Assembly (NCBI RefSeq): GCF_000309385.1
Contig: NZ_JH976537.1
Coordinates: 4,698,365-4,762,364 of the forward strand
Direction: 5' to 3'
Length of the DNA: 64,000 nt
Origin: Nodosilinea nodulosa PCC 7104
GTDB taxonomy: Bacteria > Cyanobacteriota > Cyanobacteriia > Phormidesmidales > Phormidesmidaceae
Part shown: in pieces, positions 18,487-27,078 of the stretch
How positions within the stretch are numbered: the stretch's first letter is position 1
How the letters are laid out: every line of letters starts with the position of its first letter
Notes under the pieces: generated by a model
Told to the model about the DNA's origin: nothing
What the model saw: only the letters and a program-made list of their open reading frames with translations
The model's database searches: none
Translations under genes and position numbers: made by a program

Positions 18487-19668
18487 ATGGATAAAAACTT
18501 AGATTGCAGAAAGCTAATTCACTTTTGGGTGCCCAATCTCTTCGAGTTCAAAGGTGGAATTCAGGTTTATTTGCATGATATTTTAGCTGCGATCGCCTGT
18601 CTAAACGAGCAAAGCGATATTTCTCCTAATGCTGAGGTTTTCATTGTCGACAAGCTCGATTTAGGTAAACCAGAAGGTGTATTTGAGTCAAGTTATTTTT
18701 CGTTTGCCTTTATCGGAAAAGCCCCCAAAGCATTACACACCCTGTACTTTAGCTTAAAAAGCTTAGCTGCCGCACTCAAGCAGCGCCCAAACTTGATTTT
18801 ATGTGGGCACTTAAATTTTGCGCCGGTTGCGTATTTACTCAGGCGATGGCTAGGAATTCCGTACTGGATTTTGGTATACGGTGTTGATGCCTGGAACATC
18901 AAAAATCCGCTGCGGAGTCAAGCTTTGCAGGGAGCAGAGAAGGTTATTTCTATTAGTGGCTATACTCGCGATCGCTTAATCAAAGAGCAGAACCTGCGGC
19001 CCAGTGAGGTTTCACTTTTACCTGTCACCTTCGACATAAATCGATTTCACATTCAGCCAAAACCCGCCTATCTACTCAATAGACATAGCCTAGATGCCAA
19101 TCAGCCCATAGTTTTAACCGTGGCTCGCCTAGCTGATGATGAGCAGTACAAGGGATATGATCAAGTCATTCGGGCCATGCCTTCGATTCAGCAAAAAATC
19201 CCTGGCGTTCATTATATTTTGGTCGGAAAAGGCAGCGATCGCCCTCGGGTTGAGGCACTCGTTAATTCCCTGGGAATAGGGGATTGCGTGACGCTGGCCG
19301 GATTTGTCCCCGACGAAGAGATCTGCGATTACTATAGTCTGTGCGATGTATTTGCGATGCCGAGCAAGGGCGAAGGGTTTGGAATTGTGTATCTTGAGGC
19401 CCTGGCCTGTGGCAAACCCACGGTAGGTGGCAATCAGGATGGCGCTATTGATGCTCTCTGCCATGGTGAACTAGGGATTTTAGTTGATCCTGACAACGTA
19501 GACGAAATTGCCGATACGCTCATAGACATTCTTCAGGGGAAAGCGTCCCATCCGGCTTTGTATCAACCAGAAATACTGCGCCAAAAGGTGAACGAAATCT
19601 ATGGATTTGAGAGCTTCCAGGCCAATATTTTGGCCTTGCTGAAAGACGCTAATCTGGTAACGCCCTAG
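18487..19668 (+). CDS. Glycosyltransferase family 4
   Basis: Predicted GT4 enzyme. HFWVPNLFEFKGGIQVYLHD has the K-G-G-I-Q-V-Y acceptor loop typical of cyanobacterial exopolysaccharide transferases. Donor half: VLTVARLADDEQYKGYDQVI, HYILVGKGSDRPRVEAL, and EGFGIVYLEALACGKP. 393 residues. One nucleotide separates its stop from the next ATG. Confidence 0.88.
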   Translation: MDKNLDCRKLIHFWVPNLFEFKGGIQVYLHDILAAIACLNEQSDISPNAEVFIVDKLDLGKPEGVFESSYFSFAFIGKAPKALHTLYFSLKSLAAALKQRPNLILCGHLNFAPVAYLLRRWLGIPYWILVYGVDAWNIKNPLRSQALQGAEKVISISGYTRDRLIKEQNLRPSEVSLLPVTFDINRFHIQPKPAYLLNRHSLDANQPIVLTVARLADDEQYKGYDQVIRAMPSIQQKIPGVHYILVGKGSDRPRVEALVNSLGIGDCVTLAGFVPDEEICDYYSLCDVFAMPSKGEGFGIVYLEALACGKPTVGGNQDGAIDALCHGELGILVDPDNVDEIADTLIDILQGKASHPALYQPEILRQKVNEIYGFESFQANILALLKDANLVTP

Positions 19669-19669
19669 G

Positions 19670-20893
19670 ATGAAAGTTCTTCACGTGCTGCCGTCACTGA
19701 GCTACCGGCTAGGTGGGCCAACCGAGGCGGCGATTAATACCGTGCGATCGCTGCGAGATCTGGGCATTGATACCGAAATAGCCACAACTAACGACGATGA
19801 ATCTGGGCTGCTAGACGTACCGACGGGCCAGCGGACTGACTACGATGGAGTGCCAGTCTGGTTTTTTCCGCGTCTAGCTCGGCTCAAGGCATTCATGCCG
19901 TCGATTGGACTGACCCAGTGGGTGATGAGTAATCTGGGCCGGTACGACATTTTGCATACCTACTATCTGTTTTGCTATGCCCCCACAGTAGCCGCCCGAT
20001 TGGCCCAGTTTCGTCATATTCCCTATGTCTCCAGCACGATTGGTCAGCTAACGCCCTGGGCGCTTCAGCAGAGCCAGCGCAGGAAACAAATTTATAGCCA
20101 CTTGATAGAGCGCCATACCCTCAACCAAGCTGCCGCTATTCATTGCACCACTGCGACCGAAGCTGAGGATGCCCGACGGTTTGGGGTGAGCACCCCTGCC
20201 CTGGTTTTACCCCTGGGGGTTAACCCTGCGCCAGCAATTCTCAATGCAGCGGTGCGGCTGCGCGATCGCTACTCCTTACCGGCTGACTGCACAGTCGCTC
20301 TATTCTTGTCGCGCCTGCACGAGAAGAAGCGGCCCGATTTCTTGCTGCGCGCGTTTGCCCAGCTGCATCCTCAATCCCACGGCTATCACCTACTGCTGGC
20401 AGGCTCTGGGGAGCCAGGCTACTGCGATCGCCTCCAGGCCCTAGCCCAGACGCTAGGAATTGCTGACAGCGTTACCTTTACAGGCTTTGTCTCTGGCCCA
20501 GCCAAAGATCTACTGTTGCAGGGGGTCGATCTCTTCGCGCTGCCGTCTTACTCAGAAAATTTTGGCATCGCTATAGCGGAGGCTTTGGCCGCTAGTCTTC
20601 CAGTCCTCATTACGCCTGATGTTCAGATCGCGCCCGACATTAGAGCGGCCCAGGCGGGGCTGGTCGTTTCCGATCGCCTAGACGATTGGACTGCTGCCCT
20701 GGCCAAACTACTCTGCTCCCCCAATTTGAGAACTCAGCTAGGCCAAAATGGTCAGCAGCTCGCTAAAACAACGTACAGCTGGCCTGCGATCGCTCAAAAC
20801 CTGGCCCAGTCCTACGACGAGATTTTAACTGGGCAGCGCCTCTCGTTTGCCTACCAACCCGGTGAACGGGCGGGTGAGCCGCTAATGGCATAG
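19670..20893 (+). CDS. Glycosyltransferase family 4
   Basis: Last gene of the plus-strand glycan cluster. MKVLHVLPSLSYRLGGPTEA carries the G-G-P acceptor loop of WbaZ/PimB-like GT4 enzymes; AALFLSRLHEKKRPDFLLRA-type and LLLAGSGEPGYCDRLQAL segments form the donor site, with ENFGIAIAEALAASLP as the E-x7-E signature. 407 residues. High GC with several HIP1 octamers, so the end of the cluster looks native. Converges on the small secreted-protein gene. Confidence 0.88.
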   Translation: MKVLHVLPSLSYRLGGPTEAAINTVRSLRDLGIDTEIATTNDDESGLLDVPTGQRTDYDGVPVWFFPRLARLKAFMPSIGLTQWVMSNLGRYDILHTYYLFCYAPTVAARLAQFRHIPYVSSTIGQLTPWALQQSQRRKQIYSHLIERHTLNQAAAIHCTTATEAEDARRFGVSTPALVLPLGVNPAPAILNAAVRLRDRYSLPADCTVALFLSRLHEKKRPDFLLRAFAQLHPQSHGYHLLLAGSGEPGYCDRLQALAQTLGIADSVTFTGFVSGPAKDLLLQGVDLFALPSYSENFGIAIAEALAASLPVLITPDVQIAPDIRAAQAGLVVSDRLDDWTAALAKLLCSPNLRTQLGQNGQQLAKTTYSWPAIAQNLAQSYDEILTGQRLSFAYQPGERAGEPLMA

Positions 20894-20931
20894 CGCCTGG
20901 GGGTTCCGGGGGCTACTCAAGGTGCCAAGCA

Positions 20932-21261
20932 TTAGCGACTTACCAAATCGCAGATAAACTGCTGTACTGCCGTTTCAGATAAGGCTGGGGCAGTCTCTAG
21001 GACAGGCTCTGGGGCTGGGGGCCAAGACGCCTGACGGCAATCGTAACGGCTGAGGGGGCGACTTTTGCCATCTACGCTAACCACCACCCGATATTCCCAG
21101 GGATATTTAGCGCTTCGTTTGATGGTTTCAATACACAGCTGCTGCTCCATTACCTCTCGGCAAACGTGGCTGGCTGCAGCTACGGGGGGCAACCCTGGCC
21201 AGCCCATCACAATTCCTAGCCCCAAAATCGCGGCCAGAACCGCCACAAACGCGTTGATCAC
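20932..21261 (-). CDS. Small secreted protein, unknown function
   Basis: 109 residues. The first ~30 form a signal peptide (hydrophobic run ending VAAAS). The mature part contains three cysteines (HVCREV, QLCIET, YDCRQ) plus one near the end (FICDL), so two disulfides are possible, followed by a Pro/Glu-rich linker. Not recognised. The start is 15 nt downstream of the ubiD stop on the same strand, so it is likely co-transcribed with ubiD. Periplasmic location is inferred. Confidence 0.6.
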   Translation of the reverse strand: MINAFVAVLAAILGLGIVMGWPGLPPVAAASHVCREVMEQQLCIETIKRSAKYPWEYRVVVSVDGKSRPLSRYDCRQASWPPAPEPVLETAPALSETAVQQFICDLVSR

Positions 21262-21276
21262 CTTTTTGCCTCCCCC

Positions 21277-22788
21277 TCAGCGCAGGTCGTAGCCAAATAA
21301 ATTGGGGTCGACATCGCCCAGGTTCAGGTCGCTCAAGCCGTACTCGGCCCAACGGCGGTCAACCAGTACGGCGGTATCCGGGTCGGGGGTGAGCTCCTCG
21401 CTCCAGGGGCGATCGGTTTCGGGGTAGACCTTGGTGGTGGCATCGATGCCCATGCGGCTGCCCAAGCCAGGTTTCTCGGTGGCAAAATCCAGCCGATCAA
21501 ACGGGTTATCGGGCAAAATGAACACGTCCCGCACCGGGTCCACCTTTGAGGTGACGGCCCACATCACCTGGCGGGGATCGCGGATGTTGATCGCCTTATC
21601 GACCACAATCACAAACTTGGTGTAGCTGAACTGGGGCAGGGCCGACCAGAAGGCTAGGGCCGCCCGCTTGGCCTGGCCGGGGTACGACTTTTCGATCGAC
21701 AGCACGGCGGCCTTATAGCTCAGCCCCTCCATGGGCAAAAAGAAATCCTGAATTTCGGGCACCTGCTGGCGCAGGATTGGGTTGTAGATGCGGTTGAGGG
21801 CGATCGCCATCATGGCGTCTTCCTTGGGCGGGCGACCGCTAAAGGTGGTCATGTAGATCGGGTTTTTGCGGTGGGTGAGGCAGTGGAACCGCAGCAGCGG
21901 CGCGGCCTCGTTGACGCCGCCGTAGTAGCCAATGTGGTCGCCCGCCGGGCCATCGACAGCGGTGTCGCCGGGGGTAATGGTGCCTTCCAAAACAATTTCT
22001 GAGGCAGCGGGCACCTCCAGGTCAACGGTTTTGCACTTGGCCAGGCTCAGCCCCTTACCGGCATAGAGTCCGGCAAACAGCCACTCCGACAGGTCGATGG
22101 GCAGCGGCGTGGCGGCGGCGAGAATGACCAAAGGATGTACGCCGATCGCGATCGCCACCTCCAGCTTTTTACCTATCTCAGCGGCCTTGCGCAGGTGGCG
22201 ACTACAGCCGCGCACCGACAGCCACTGCACCGTCGCGGTATTTTTTGACTGGAGCTGAAGCCGGTAAACCCCCACGTTGGGAATATGGGTCTCCGGATCT
22301 TTGGTGATCATCAGCCCTAGCGTAATCACCTTATCGGCATCGCCGGAATAGACCCGCAGCAGGGGCATTTGGTTGAGGTCCACCGCATCGTCCTTGAGCA
22401 CCACCTGTTGGCAGGGCGGCAGCAAGTCGCGCACGGGCTTGGCTTTAACCACGTCAAACAGCGCTTTCCCCAGGTCAATGGCCTGGGAAAACTGCTTGGG
22501 CGGGCGGGGCTGGTAGAGCAGGGCCAGCTTTTCGCCCAGGGTTTCTAGCTCAGCGGGGTGCTCCATGCCCATGGCCCAGCACACGCGCTCTACGGTGCCC
22601 AGCACGTTAATGGCCAGGGGCATCGTGGCCCCCTGCACATTCTCAAACAGCAGGGCAGGGCCGCCGCCGAGCAAAAGGCGGTTGGCGATTTCAGCAATTT
22701 CTAGATCTGGGCTAACGGGGGCGGTAATGCGGCGGAGCTGCCCGCGCTGCTCTAGCAGGGTCAAAAATTGCTGTAGGTCTTTTGCCAT
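21277..22788 (-). CDS. ubiD: UbiD-family decarboxylase
   Basis: Prenylated-flavin-dependent (de)carboxylase; in bacteria UbiD decarboxylates 4-hydroxy-3-polyprenylbenzoate, and cyanobacterial members are assumed to act in plastoquinone synthesis. 503 residues, full length. MAKDLQQFLTLLEQRGQLRRI start, GPALLFENV, VGVYRLQL, HPLVILAAATPLP, GPAGDHIGYYGG and AMMAIALNRI are family landmarks, including the conserved E-x-x-x-R/E catalytic region. Begins with ATG; divergent from the DUF4333 lipoprotein gene across a 208-bp promoter region. Confidence 0.9.
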   Translation of the reverse strand: MAKDLQQFLTLLEQRGQLRRITAPVSPDLEIAEIANRLLLGGGPALLFENVQGATMPLAINVLGTVERVCWAMGMEHPAELETLGEKLALLYQPRPPKQFSQAIDLGKALFDVVKAKPVRDLLPPCQQVVLKDDAVDLNQMPLLRVYSGDADKVITLGLMITKDPETHIPNVGVYRLQLQSKNTATVQWLSVRGCSRHLRKAAEIGKKLEVAIAIGVHPLVILAAATPLPIDLSEWLFAGLYAGKGLSLAKCKTVDLEVPAASEIVLEGTITPGDTAVDGPAGDHIGYYGGVNEAAPLLRFHCLTHRKNPIYMTTFSGRPPKEDAMMAIALNRIYNPILRQQVPEIQDFFLPMEGLSYKAAVLSIEKSYPGQAKRAALAFWSALPQFSYTKFVIVVDKAINIRDPRQVMWAVTSKVDPVRDVFILPDNPFDRLDFATEKPGLGSRMGIDATTKVYPETDRPWSEELTPDPDTAVLVDRRWAEYGLSDLNLGDVDPNLFGYDLR

Positions 22789-22996
22789 GGTGCCTGAATA
22801 TTTGTGAACGAGTGTTAAGGGCTGTCTTCATTATGGTGGAGAGTGGGGGCAGCCCGGCGGCGATTGCGCTCTTCTTTCGAGTCCTTTTTGAACCCTTAAG
22901 GTAATGGGGATAGCATGCGTTAGGAGGCTATCACTGCCACAATCGGGGGATTAGCATGGTCAATACCCGCTTTCAACCTAAGGATTCACTGGTTCG

Positions 22997-23737
22997 ATGG
23001 ACAGGCGTAACCCAAAACTTCGCGTAAATTTTCGGAAATCTCTGCTGGGGCTAGTGGGACTAGGACTCCTGGGTCTGAGCGCCTGTGGCAATCGCCTCAA
23101 CACCACCGATATAGAATCCAGCATTAAAGCCGACATTGAGCGCCAGGGTCGGCGGCTGTCGCTCAACGCCGTACGCTGCCCCAGCGATGTCAGCCGCCAG
23201 GCGGGGGCCTACTTTCGCTGTGTGGGCGAGCTGAATCCTGAAGGCACGTTTACGATTAATGTGACCCAGCAGGACAACCAGGGCAACATCACCTGGGAGG
23301 TGCCTAACTCTAAGGTGCTGCTCAACCTACCCAAGGTCGAAGACACAATTCAGCAGGGGCTGTCTAAGACTTTTGGCAAGCGTGCCCTGATCGACTGCGG
23401 CACCGCCACCTACCGGGTCAACCAGCCGGGCGATCGCTTCCAGTGCCAGGTGGTAGGCGGCATTGAAACCGGCGCTAGCACGATTGAGTCGGTGCTGGTA
23501 AAAATCGACCCTGACGGCAATTTAAGCTGGCAAGAGCTTCAGGCTGCCTCGGCGGTGCCGCCTTTGGCTTTGGCCACTGGCGGTACACAATCCGCTGCTG
23601 GTTTAGCACCGCCTTCGGTAGCTCCCAAGGCGGCGGCACCTTCGCCCCAGACCGATTCCGCAGCCAAAACGACCACCGTGACTGGGCCAACTGGCCGGGT
23701 TATTAACCGTCCCTATCTCCCCGGCGACAGTAACTGA
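22997..23737 (+). CDS. Lipoprotein with two DUF4333-like domains
   Basis: 246 residues. N-terminal lipoprotein signal with lipobox LSAC near residue 31 predicts lipid anchoring. Two similar ~75-residue modules follow, each with an N-terminal helix, a cysteine (RCPSDV; DCGTAT) and a second cysteine (YFRCVGEL; RFQCQVVGG), matching DUF4333. Each module may therefore hold one disulfide. A Pro/Ala/Thr-rich tail forms the C-terminus. Function unknown. Upstream of ExbB/ExbD on the same strand with a 157-bp gap. Confidence 0.7.
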   Translation: MDRRNPKLRVNFRKSLLGLVGLGLLGLSACGNRLNTTDIESSIKADIERQGRRLSLNAVRCPSDVSRQAGAYFRCVGELNPEGTFTINVTQQDNQGNITWEVPNSKVLLNLPKVEDTIQQGLSKTFGKRALIDCGTATYRVNQPGDRFQCQVVGGIETGASTIESVLVKIDPDGNLSWQELQAASAVPPLALATGGTQSAAGLAPPSVAPKAAAPSPQTDSAAKTTTVTGPTGRVINRPYLPGDSN

Positions 23738-23894
23738 TTCGGGAATAATAGAAGTGTAGGCTCGGATTCGCTCTGCTTAATTTGTTCTTAAGGCGCTAAA
23801 TCCCGTGCGTTAATGTGTGTGGCAGCGGCTTTCGATAGGCTTATCCTGGTAGCAATATCTCTAGCACAACCAACTCCAACCTTAGTCCTGGGCT

Positions 23895-24587
23895 ATGACA
23901 ACTGTTCTTGATTTTTTAGCGAAGGGTGGGCCGGTCATGGTGCCCATTATGGGCTGCTCGGTGCTGACCATTGCCACGGCCCTGGAGCGATCCCTATTTT
24001 GGACTAAGCTGTTGCGCCGGGAGGACGAGGTCGTCAACGAAGTGCTGGATGCCTCCCGCCGTGATCTGACCCAGGCCGCCGCGATCGCAGCCCAGGCCCA
24101 AGACCTGCCCATCGGTCGGTTTTTGCTCGCCCCCCTGCGGCTGAAGCAGCCCTCCCCCGACACCTTTCGGCTGGCGATGGAAACGGCGGGCGATCGCGAG
24201 TTTGTCAAAATGCGCAAGGGCGACAAGCTACTCGAAACCATTGTGGCTGTCGCGCCCCTGCTGGGTCTGCTGGGCACGGTAACCGGCCTCATTGCCACCT
24301 TCGGCAACCTCAACATCGGCGGTGGCGGCAGCGGCGATCAGGCCACGGCGGCGGCGGCAGGGATCGGCGAAGCGCTCATTACGACCGCCGCAGGCATGAT
24401 TGTTGCCATCGTGGCGCTGCTGATTTTTCGGGTGCTTGTGACCCTGCAAGCCCAGCAGATCGACTACTTTTCCGATGCCGGCAATGAGCTAGAGCTAATC
24501 TACCGCCAATACTGGTACGAGCCTGCCGCCCTCGCCAATGACACGGCTCGCCACGGAGAGTTCATCGGCACCCCCGAGCGCATTTGA
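23895..24587 (+). CDS. exbB: MotA/TolQ/ExbB proton channel protein
   Basis: Inner-membrane proton-channel subunit that harvests proton-motive force for a TonB- or Tol-type machine. About 230 residues with three hydrophobic segments: PVMVPIMGCSVLTIATALE near the N-terminus, APLLGLLGTVTGLIATF, and EALITTAAGMIVAIVALLIF. The G-L-L-G-T-V motif and the T-A-A-G helix are family hallmarks. Followed by the ExbD gene; no TonB gene is present in the window. Confidence 0.88.
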   Translation: MTTVLDFLAKGGPVMVPIMGCSVLTIATALERSLFWTKLLRREDEVVNEVLDASRRDLTQAAAIAAQAQDLPIGRFLLAPLRLKQPSPDTFRLAMETAGDREFVKMRKGDKLLETIVAVAPLLGLLGTVTGLIATFGNLNIGGGGSGDQATAAAAGIGEALITTAAGMIVAIVALLIFRVLVTLQAQQIDYFSDAGNELELIYRQYWYEPAALANDTARHGEFIGTPERI

Positions 24588-24603
24588 CCCCATCTGGCAA
24601 CCC

Positions 24604-25014
24604 ATGCAGTTTAAGTCTAAGCTCAGCCCCAACCCACCTCAGATTGACCTGGTGCCCATGCTGACGGTCATGATGGGCATCCTGGCGTTTTTTGTCACCA
24701 TCACCATGACCCTGGGCAGCGAAAAGCTGATCGAGGTGCAGCTCCCCGCCGAGCAGCAGGACTCCGCGCCGCCGCCCCTGCCCGCCGATCCCTTCATCGT
24801 GGAGCTAGTGGGCGAAAACCAGGCGCAGCTCAACGGCCAGCCGGTCGAGGTGGAAGCCCTGAAGGGGCAGATGGAGGCCTACCTCAGCCGCAACCCCGAC
24901 AACATTGTGTTTCTGCTGCCCAACCAGGATCTCCCCTACGAGCAGGTCATGCAGTTTTTGGGCGAAATGCGCACCGTGGGCGGCGATCGGGTTTCCCTGG
25001 CGATCGAAGAGTAG
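24604..25014 (+). CDS. exbD: ExbD/TolR-family biopolymer transport protein
   Basis: Partner of ExbB. IDLVPMLTVMMGILAFFVT near the N-terminus is the single membrane helix with the proton-carrying aspartate, followed by a periplasmic domain ending YEQVMQFLGEMRTVG, a conserved ExbD helix. ATG at 24604 (MQFKSKLSPNPPQIDL) fits the family's short cytosolic tail; an upstream ATG at 24538 would add 22 residues and overlap exbB by 50 nt. Either start is possible. Confidence 0.82.
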   Translation: MQFKSKLSPNPPQIDLVPMLTVMMGILAFFVTITMTLGSEKLIEVQLPAEQQDSAPPPLPADPFIVELVGENQAQLNGQPVEVEALKGQMEAYLSRNPDNIVFLLPNQDLPYEQVMQFLGEMRTVGGDRVSLAIEE

Positions 25015-25020
25015 GGACTG

Positions 25021-25172
25021 ATACCAAATCCGAATCCCATAATCCCGACTCCCAAAAGGTAGAACCGTAGGGTGCATTCGCGGCTACACCCTCGCCTGGT
25101 AGCGCCCTGATGGCTTTGATTAGCCGCAATGCACCACTAGGGAATCGGGGGTAGCTGATCAGGATTTGGTAT
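25021..25172. mobile_element. MITE-like element, 152 bp, terminal inverted repeats
   Basis: Bounded by perfect 11-bp inverted repeats ATACCAAATCC (25021-25031) and GGATTTGGTAT (25162-25172). A second inner inverted repeat pairs 25071-25086 with 25121-25135 (ggtgcatt..cggcta / tagccgcaatgcacc, one-base bulge). No open reading frame. It starts 7 bp after the exbD stop. No clear target duplication was seen. Confidence 0.6.
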
Positions 25173-25216
25173 GAGAGAGTTTTTTTAAGCGTTGCTGAAT
25201 GAAGACATAAGTTTGA

Positions 25217-25244
25217 GTCGGTGCAAATGGCCATTTGCACCGAC
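25217..25244. repeat. Perfect 28-bp palindrome
   Basis: Two 14-bp arms with no loop (GTCGGTGCAAATGG and its exact complement). It is flanked by direct copies of GAAGACAT at 25201-25208 and 25246-25253, and more widely by GTTGCTGA / TCAGCAAC at 25191-25198 and 25294-25301. It may be a small inserted element or a strong transcript hairpin in the gap between exbD and the convergent glycosyltransferase. Confidence 0.6.
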
Positions 25245-25339
25245 AGAAGACATTGGTTTTTTGGAGTCAGATCTTTGGCAAGTGACTCTGCGCTCAGCAA
25301 CTCCTTTTTTACTCACCTGCGGTCTCCCTGCGCTCAAAC

Positions 25340-26623
25340 CTACTTCTGCACCGACTGCAGGGCCAGCATAACTTCTCCATCCATGGACTGAGGCTGAGGA
25401 GCAGTCAGGGCATAAAACAGCGCCTCATAGCGATCGATAGCGCGCTTAGCAGAGTAGTGCTCCAGGGCATACTGGCGGCCTCGCCGAGCCAGGGCCTGGG
25501 CTTTCTCAGGATGGTGATACAGGTCCAAAATACCCTTGGCCAGAGAGGTCGGATTCTCCGGTTCAACCACGATCCCGCCTCCACTTGCCATTACCACCTG
25601 GGCCGCCGTGCCGTGGGCGGGTACAGCGGCCAGGATGGGCCGCCCACAGGCCAGCAGCACCTGTGTTTTCGAGGGCATATTAAAACCCACCATGCCGTGT
25701 TTCTGCAAAATTAGCCCCACATCGGCAGCAGCCAGCATATCGGGCAGTTCGGCCCGGGGCACAAAGGGCAACAGCACAACGTTGGTGAGTCCTAGCTGTT
25801 GGCGAAACCGATCTAGAACAGCTATCTGCTTCCCTTCCCCCACAATCACCATGCGAATATCTGGGTAAGCGGTTAACGCCTGAGCGGCGCGAATCGCGGT
25901 TCTAACCCCCTGGGTCTCAGCAATGTTGCCTGTATAGAGCACCACAAATTTATCTTGCAGCCGGTGGCGGCGGCGAAATTCGCTGCTGGCCTGAGGCCGG
26001 GGGGCTATAAAGTTGACATCTACCCAATTCGCAATAGGCACCATTTTGGTGTCCGGTACTCCCTTAGCCAGCAGGTTATCGCGAAACCCCTGGGCAATCA
26101 CGCTAATGCGGGTGGCGCTGCGATAAGCAAAGGTCTCCAGCAGTTCAAACAGACGAATGGCCCAGGGGTTGCTAATCAAGCCTGTCTGGACGGCAGCCTC
26201 GGGCAAAATATCCTGTAGATTAAGCACGCTGGGGCATTGAAACAGCGTCTTTAGCAAGGCTACGGGCAGGCAGGCAGGCAAAGACGGACTGGTGTTGAAA
26301 ATAACATCGGGCCGCCAGCCCCGCAGGGCAGGCCACAGGCTTAGGGTAATAAAGCTTGACTCTAACAGCAGGCGCCCTACTAGCCCCCGCTGCGGGGAAG
26401 CCAGCACAAAACAGCGTTGAATAGTGACGCCATTGCGCACTTCGGTGGCGAAAAGACGGCCTCGATATTCAGGATAAATCGTCCGCTCTGGATAGTTGGG
26501 CATAGCTGTTACAACCCGCACCTGATGACCTCTGGCGGCTAGACCTTCAGCCAGCTCAGTCATCAACGGCGCAATGCCAATTGGCTCGGGGTGGTAGTTG
26601 TAAGAATAAATTAAAATACGCAT
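25340..26623 (-). CDS. WcaI-like glycosyltransferase family 4
   Basis: Predicted GT4 enzyme of the colanic-acid WcaI group. MRILIYSYNYHPEPIGIAPL is the conserved N-terminus, YPERTIYPEYRG and LQDILPEAAVQTG are subgroup markers, and FVVLYTGNIAETQGV plus GFNMPSKTQVLLACGRPIL form the donor half (the usual E-x7-E is replaced by the P-S-K-x-x-x-x-L-A-C-G form of this group). 427 residues. Isolated from the main glycan cluster and on the opposite strand. Confidence 0.85.
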   Translation of the reverse strand: MRILIYSYNYHPEPIGIAPLMTELAEGLAARGHQVRVVTAMPNYPERTIYPEYRGRLFATEVRNGVTIQRCFVLASPQRGLVGRLLLESSFITLSLWPALRGWRPDVIFNTSPSLPACLPVALLKTLFQCPSVLNLQDILPEAAVQTGLISNPWAIRLFELLETFAYRSATRISVIAQGFRDNLLAKGVPDTKMVPIANWVDVNFIAPRPQASSEFRRRHRLQDKFVVLYTGNIAETQGVRTAIRAAQALTAYPDIRMVIVGEGKQIAVLDRFRQQLGLTNVVLLPFVPRAELPDMLAAADVGLILQKHGMVGFNMPSKTQVLLACGRPILAAVPAHGTAAQVVMASGGGIVVEPENPTSLAKGILDLYHHPEKAQALARRGRQYALEHYSAKRAIDRYEALFYALTAPQPQSMDGEVMLALQSVQK

Positions 26624-27078
26624 GGACGACGCTTGCTCTAGAAAACCACGTACACAATGTCTGTAGGGGGGGCAAGATCTGTGTTAGGGCCGAGATTAAT
26701 GAGTAAATTTAGGCTGAGATTGAGGCTACTGCCTGGGCAAAGCCCGCAGCATCTTGCTTTTACTAAGCTGAAGGCCGGTGGGATAATCGGGATGCTTTAG
26801 GATGCTGTTCATGGAAGGTTAATGTACAACCTCGGTTTACCTCATCGAAGCTTTAGCCTGAGGGCGGGCTAGCCAGCTGGGTTGTCAAGTTATTAAAAAA
26901 GCTTAGACTATCTAGTGCATTGATTCTCCAGGCGATCGACATCCCGGCCATCGGTAGATTCAGCATACCCAGGGGAGGCAATTTGGCTAATGGGTAGATC
27001 TACAGAAAAATGAGTTCTCTACTGAGGCAGGCAGATTTACAGAGCTGTGCCATCCGAAATTTTGTGTAAGTTACCGCT
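26624..27078. other. 455-bp intergenic region, divergent promoters expected
   Basis: Separates the WcaI-like gene (minus) from the CIA30 gene (plus). No gene, tRNA or convincing ORF is visible. A weak sigma-70-like pair, TTGTCA near 26883 and TAGACT 16 nt downstream, could serve the plus-strand gene. No repeat of note. Confidence 0.4.
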
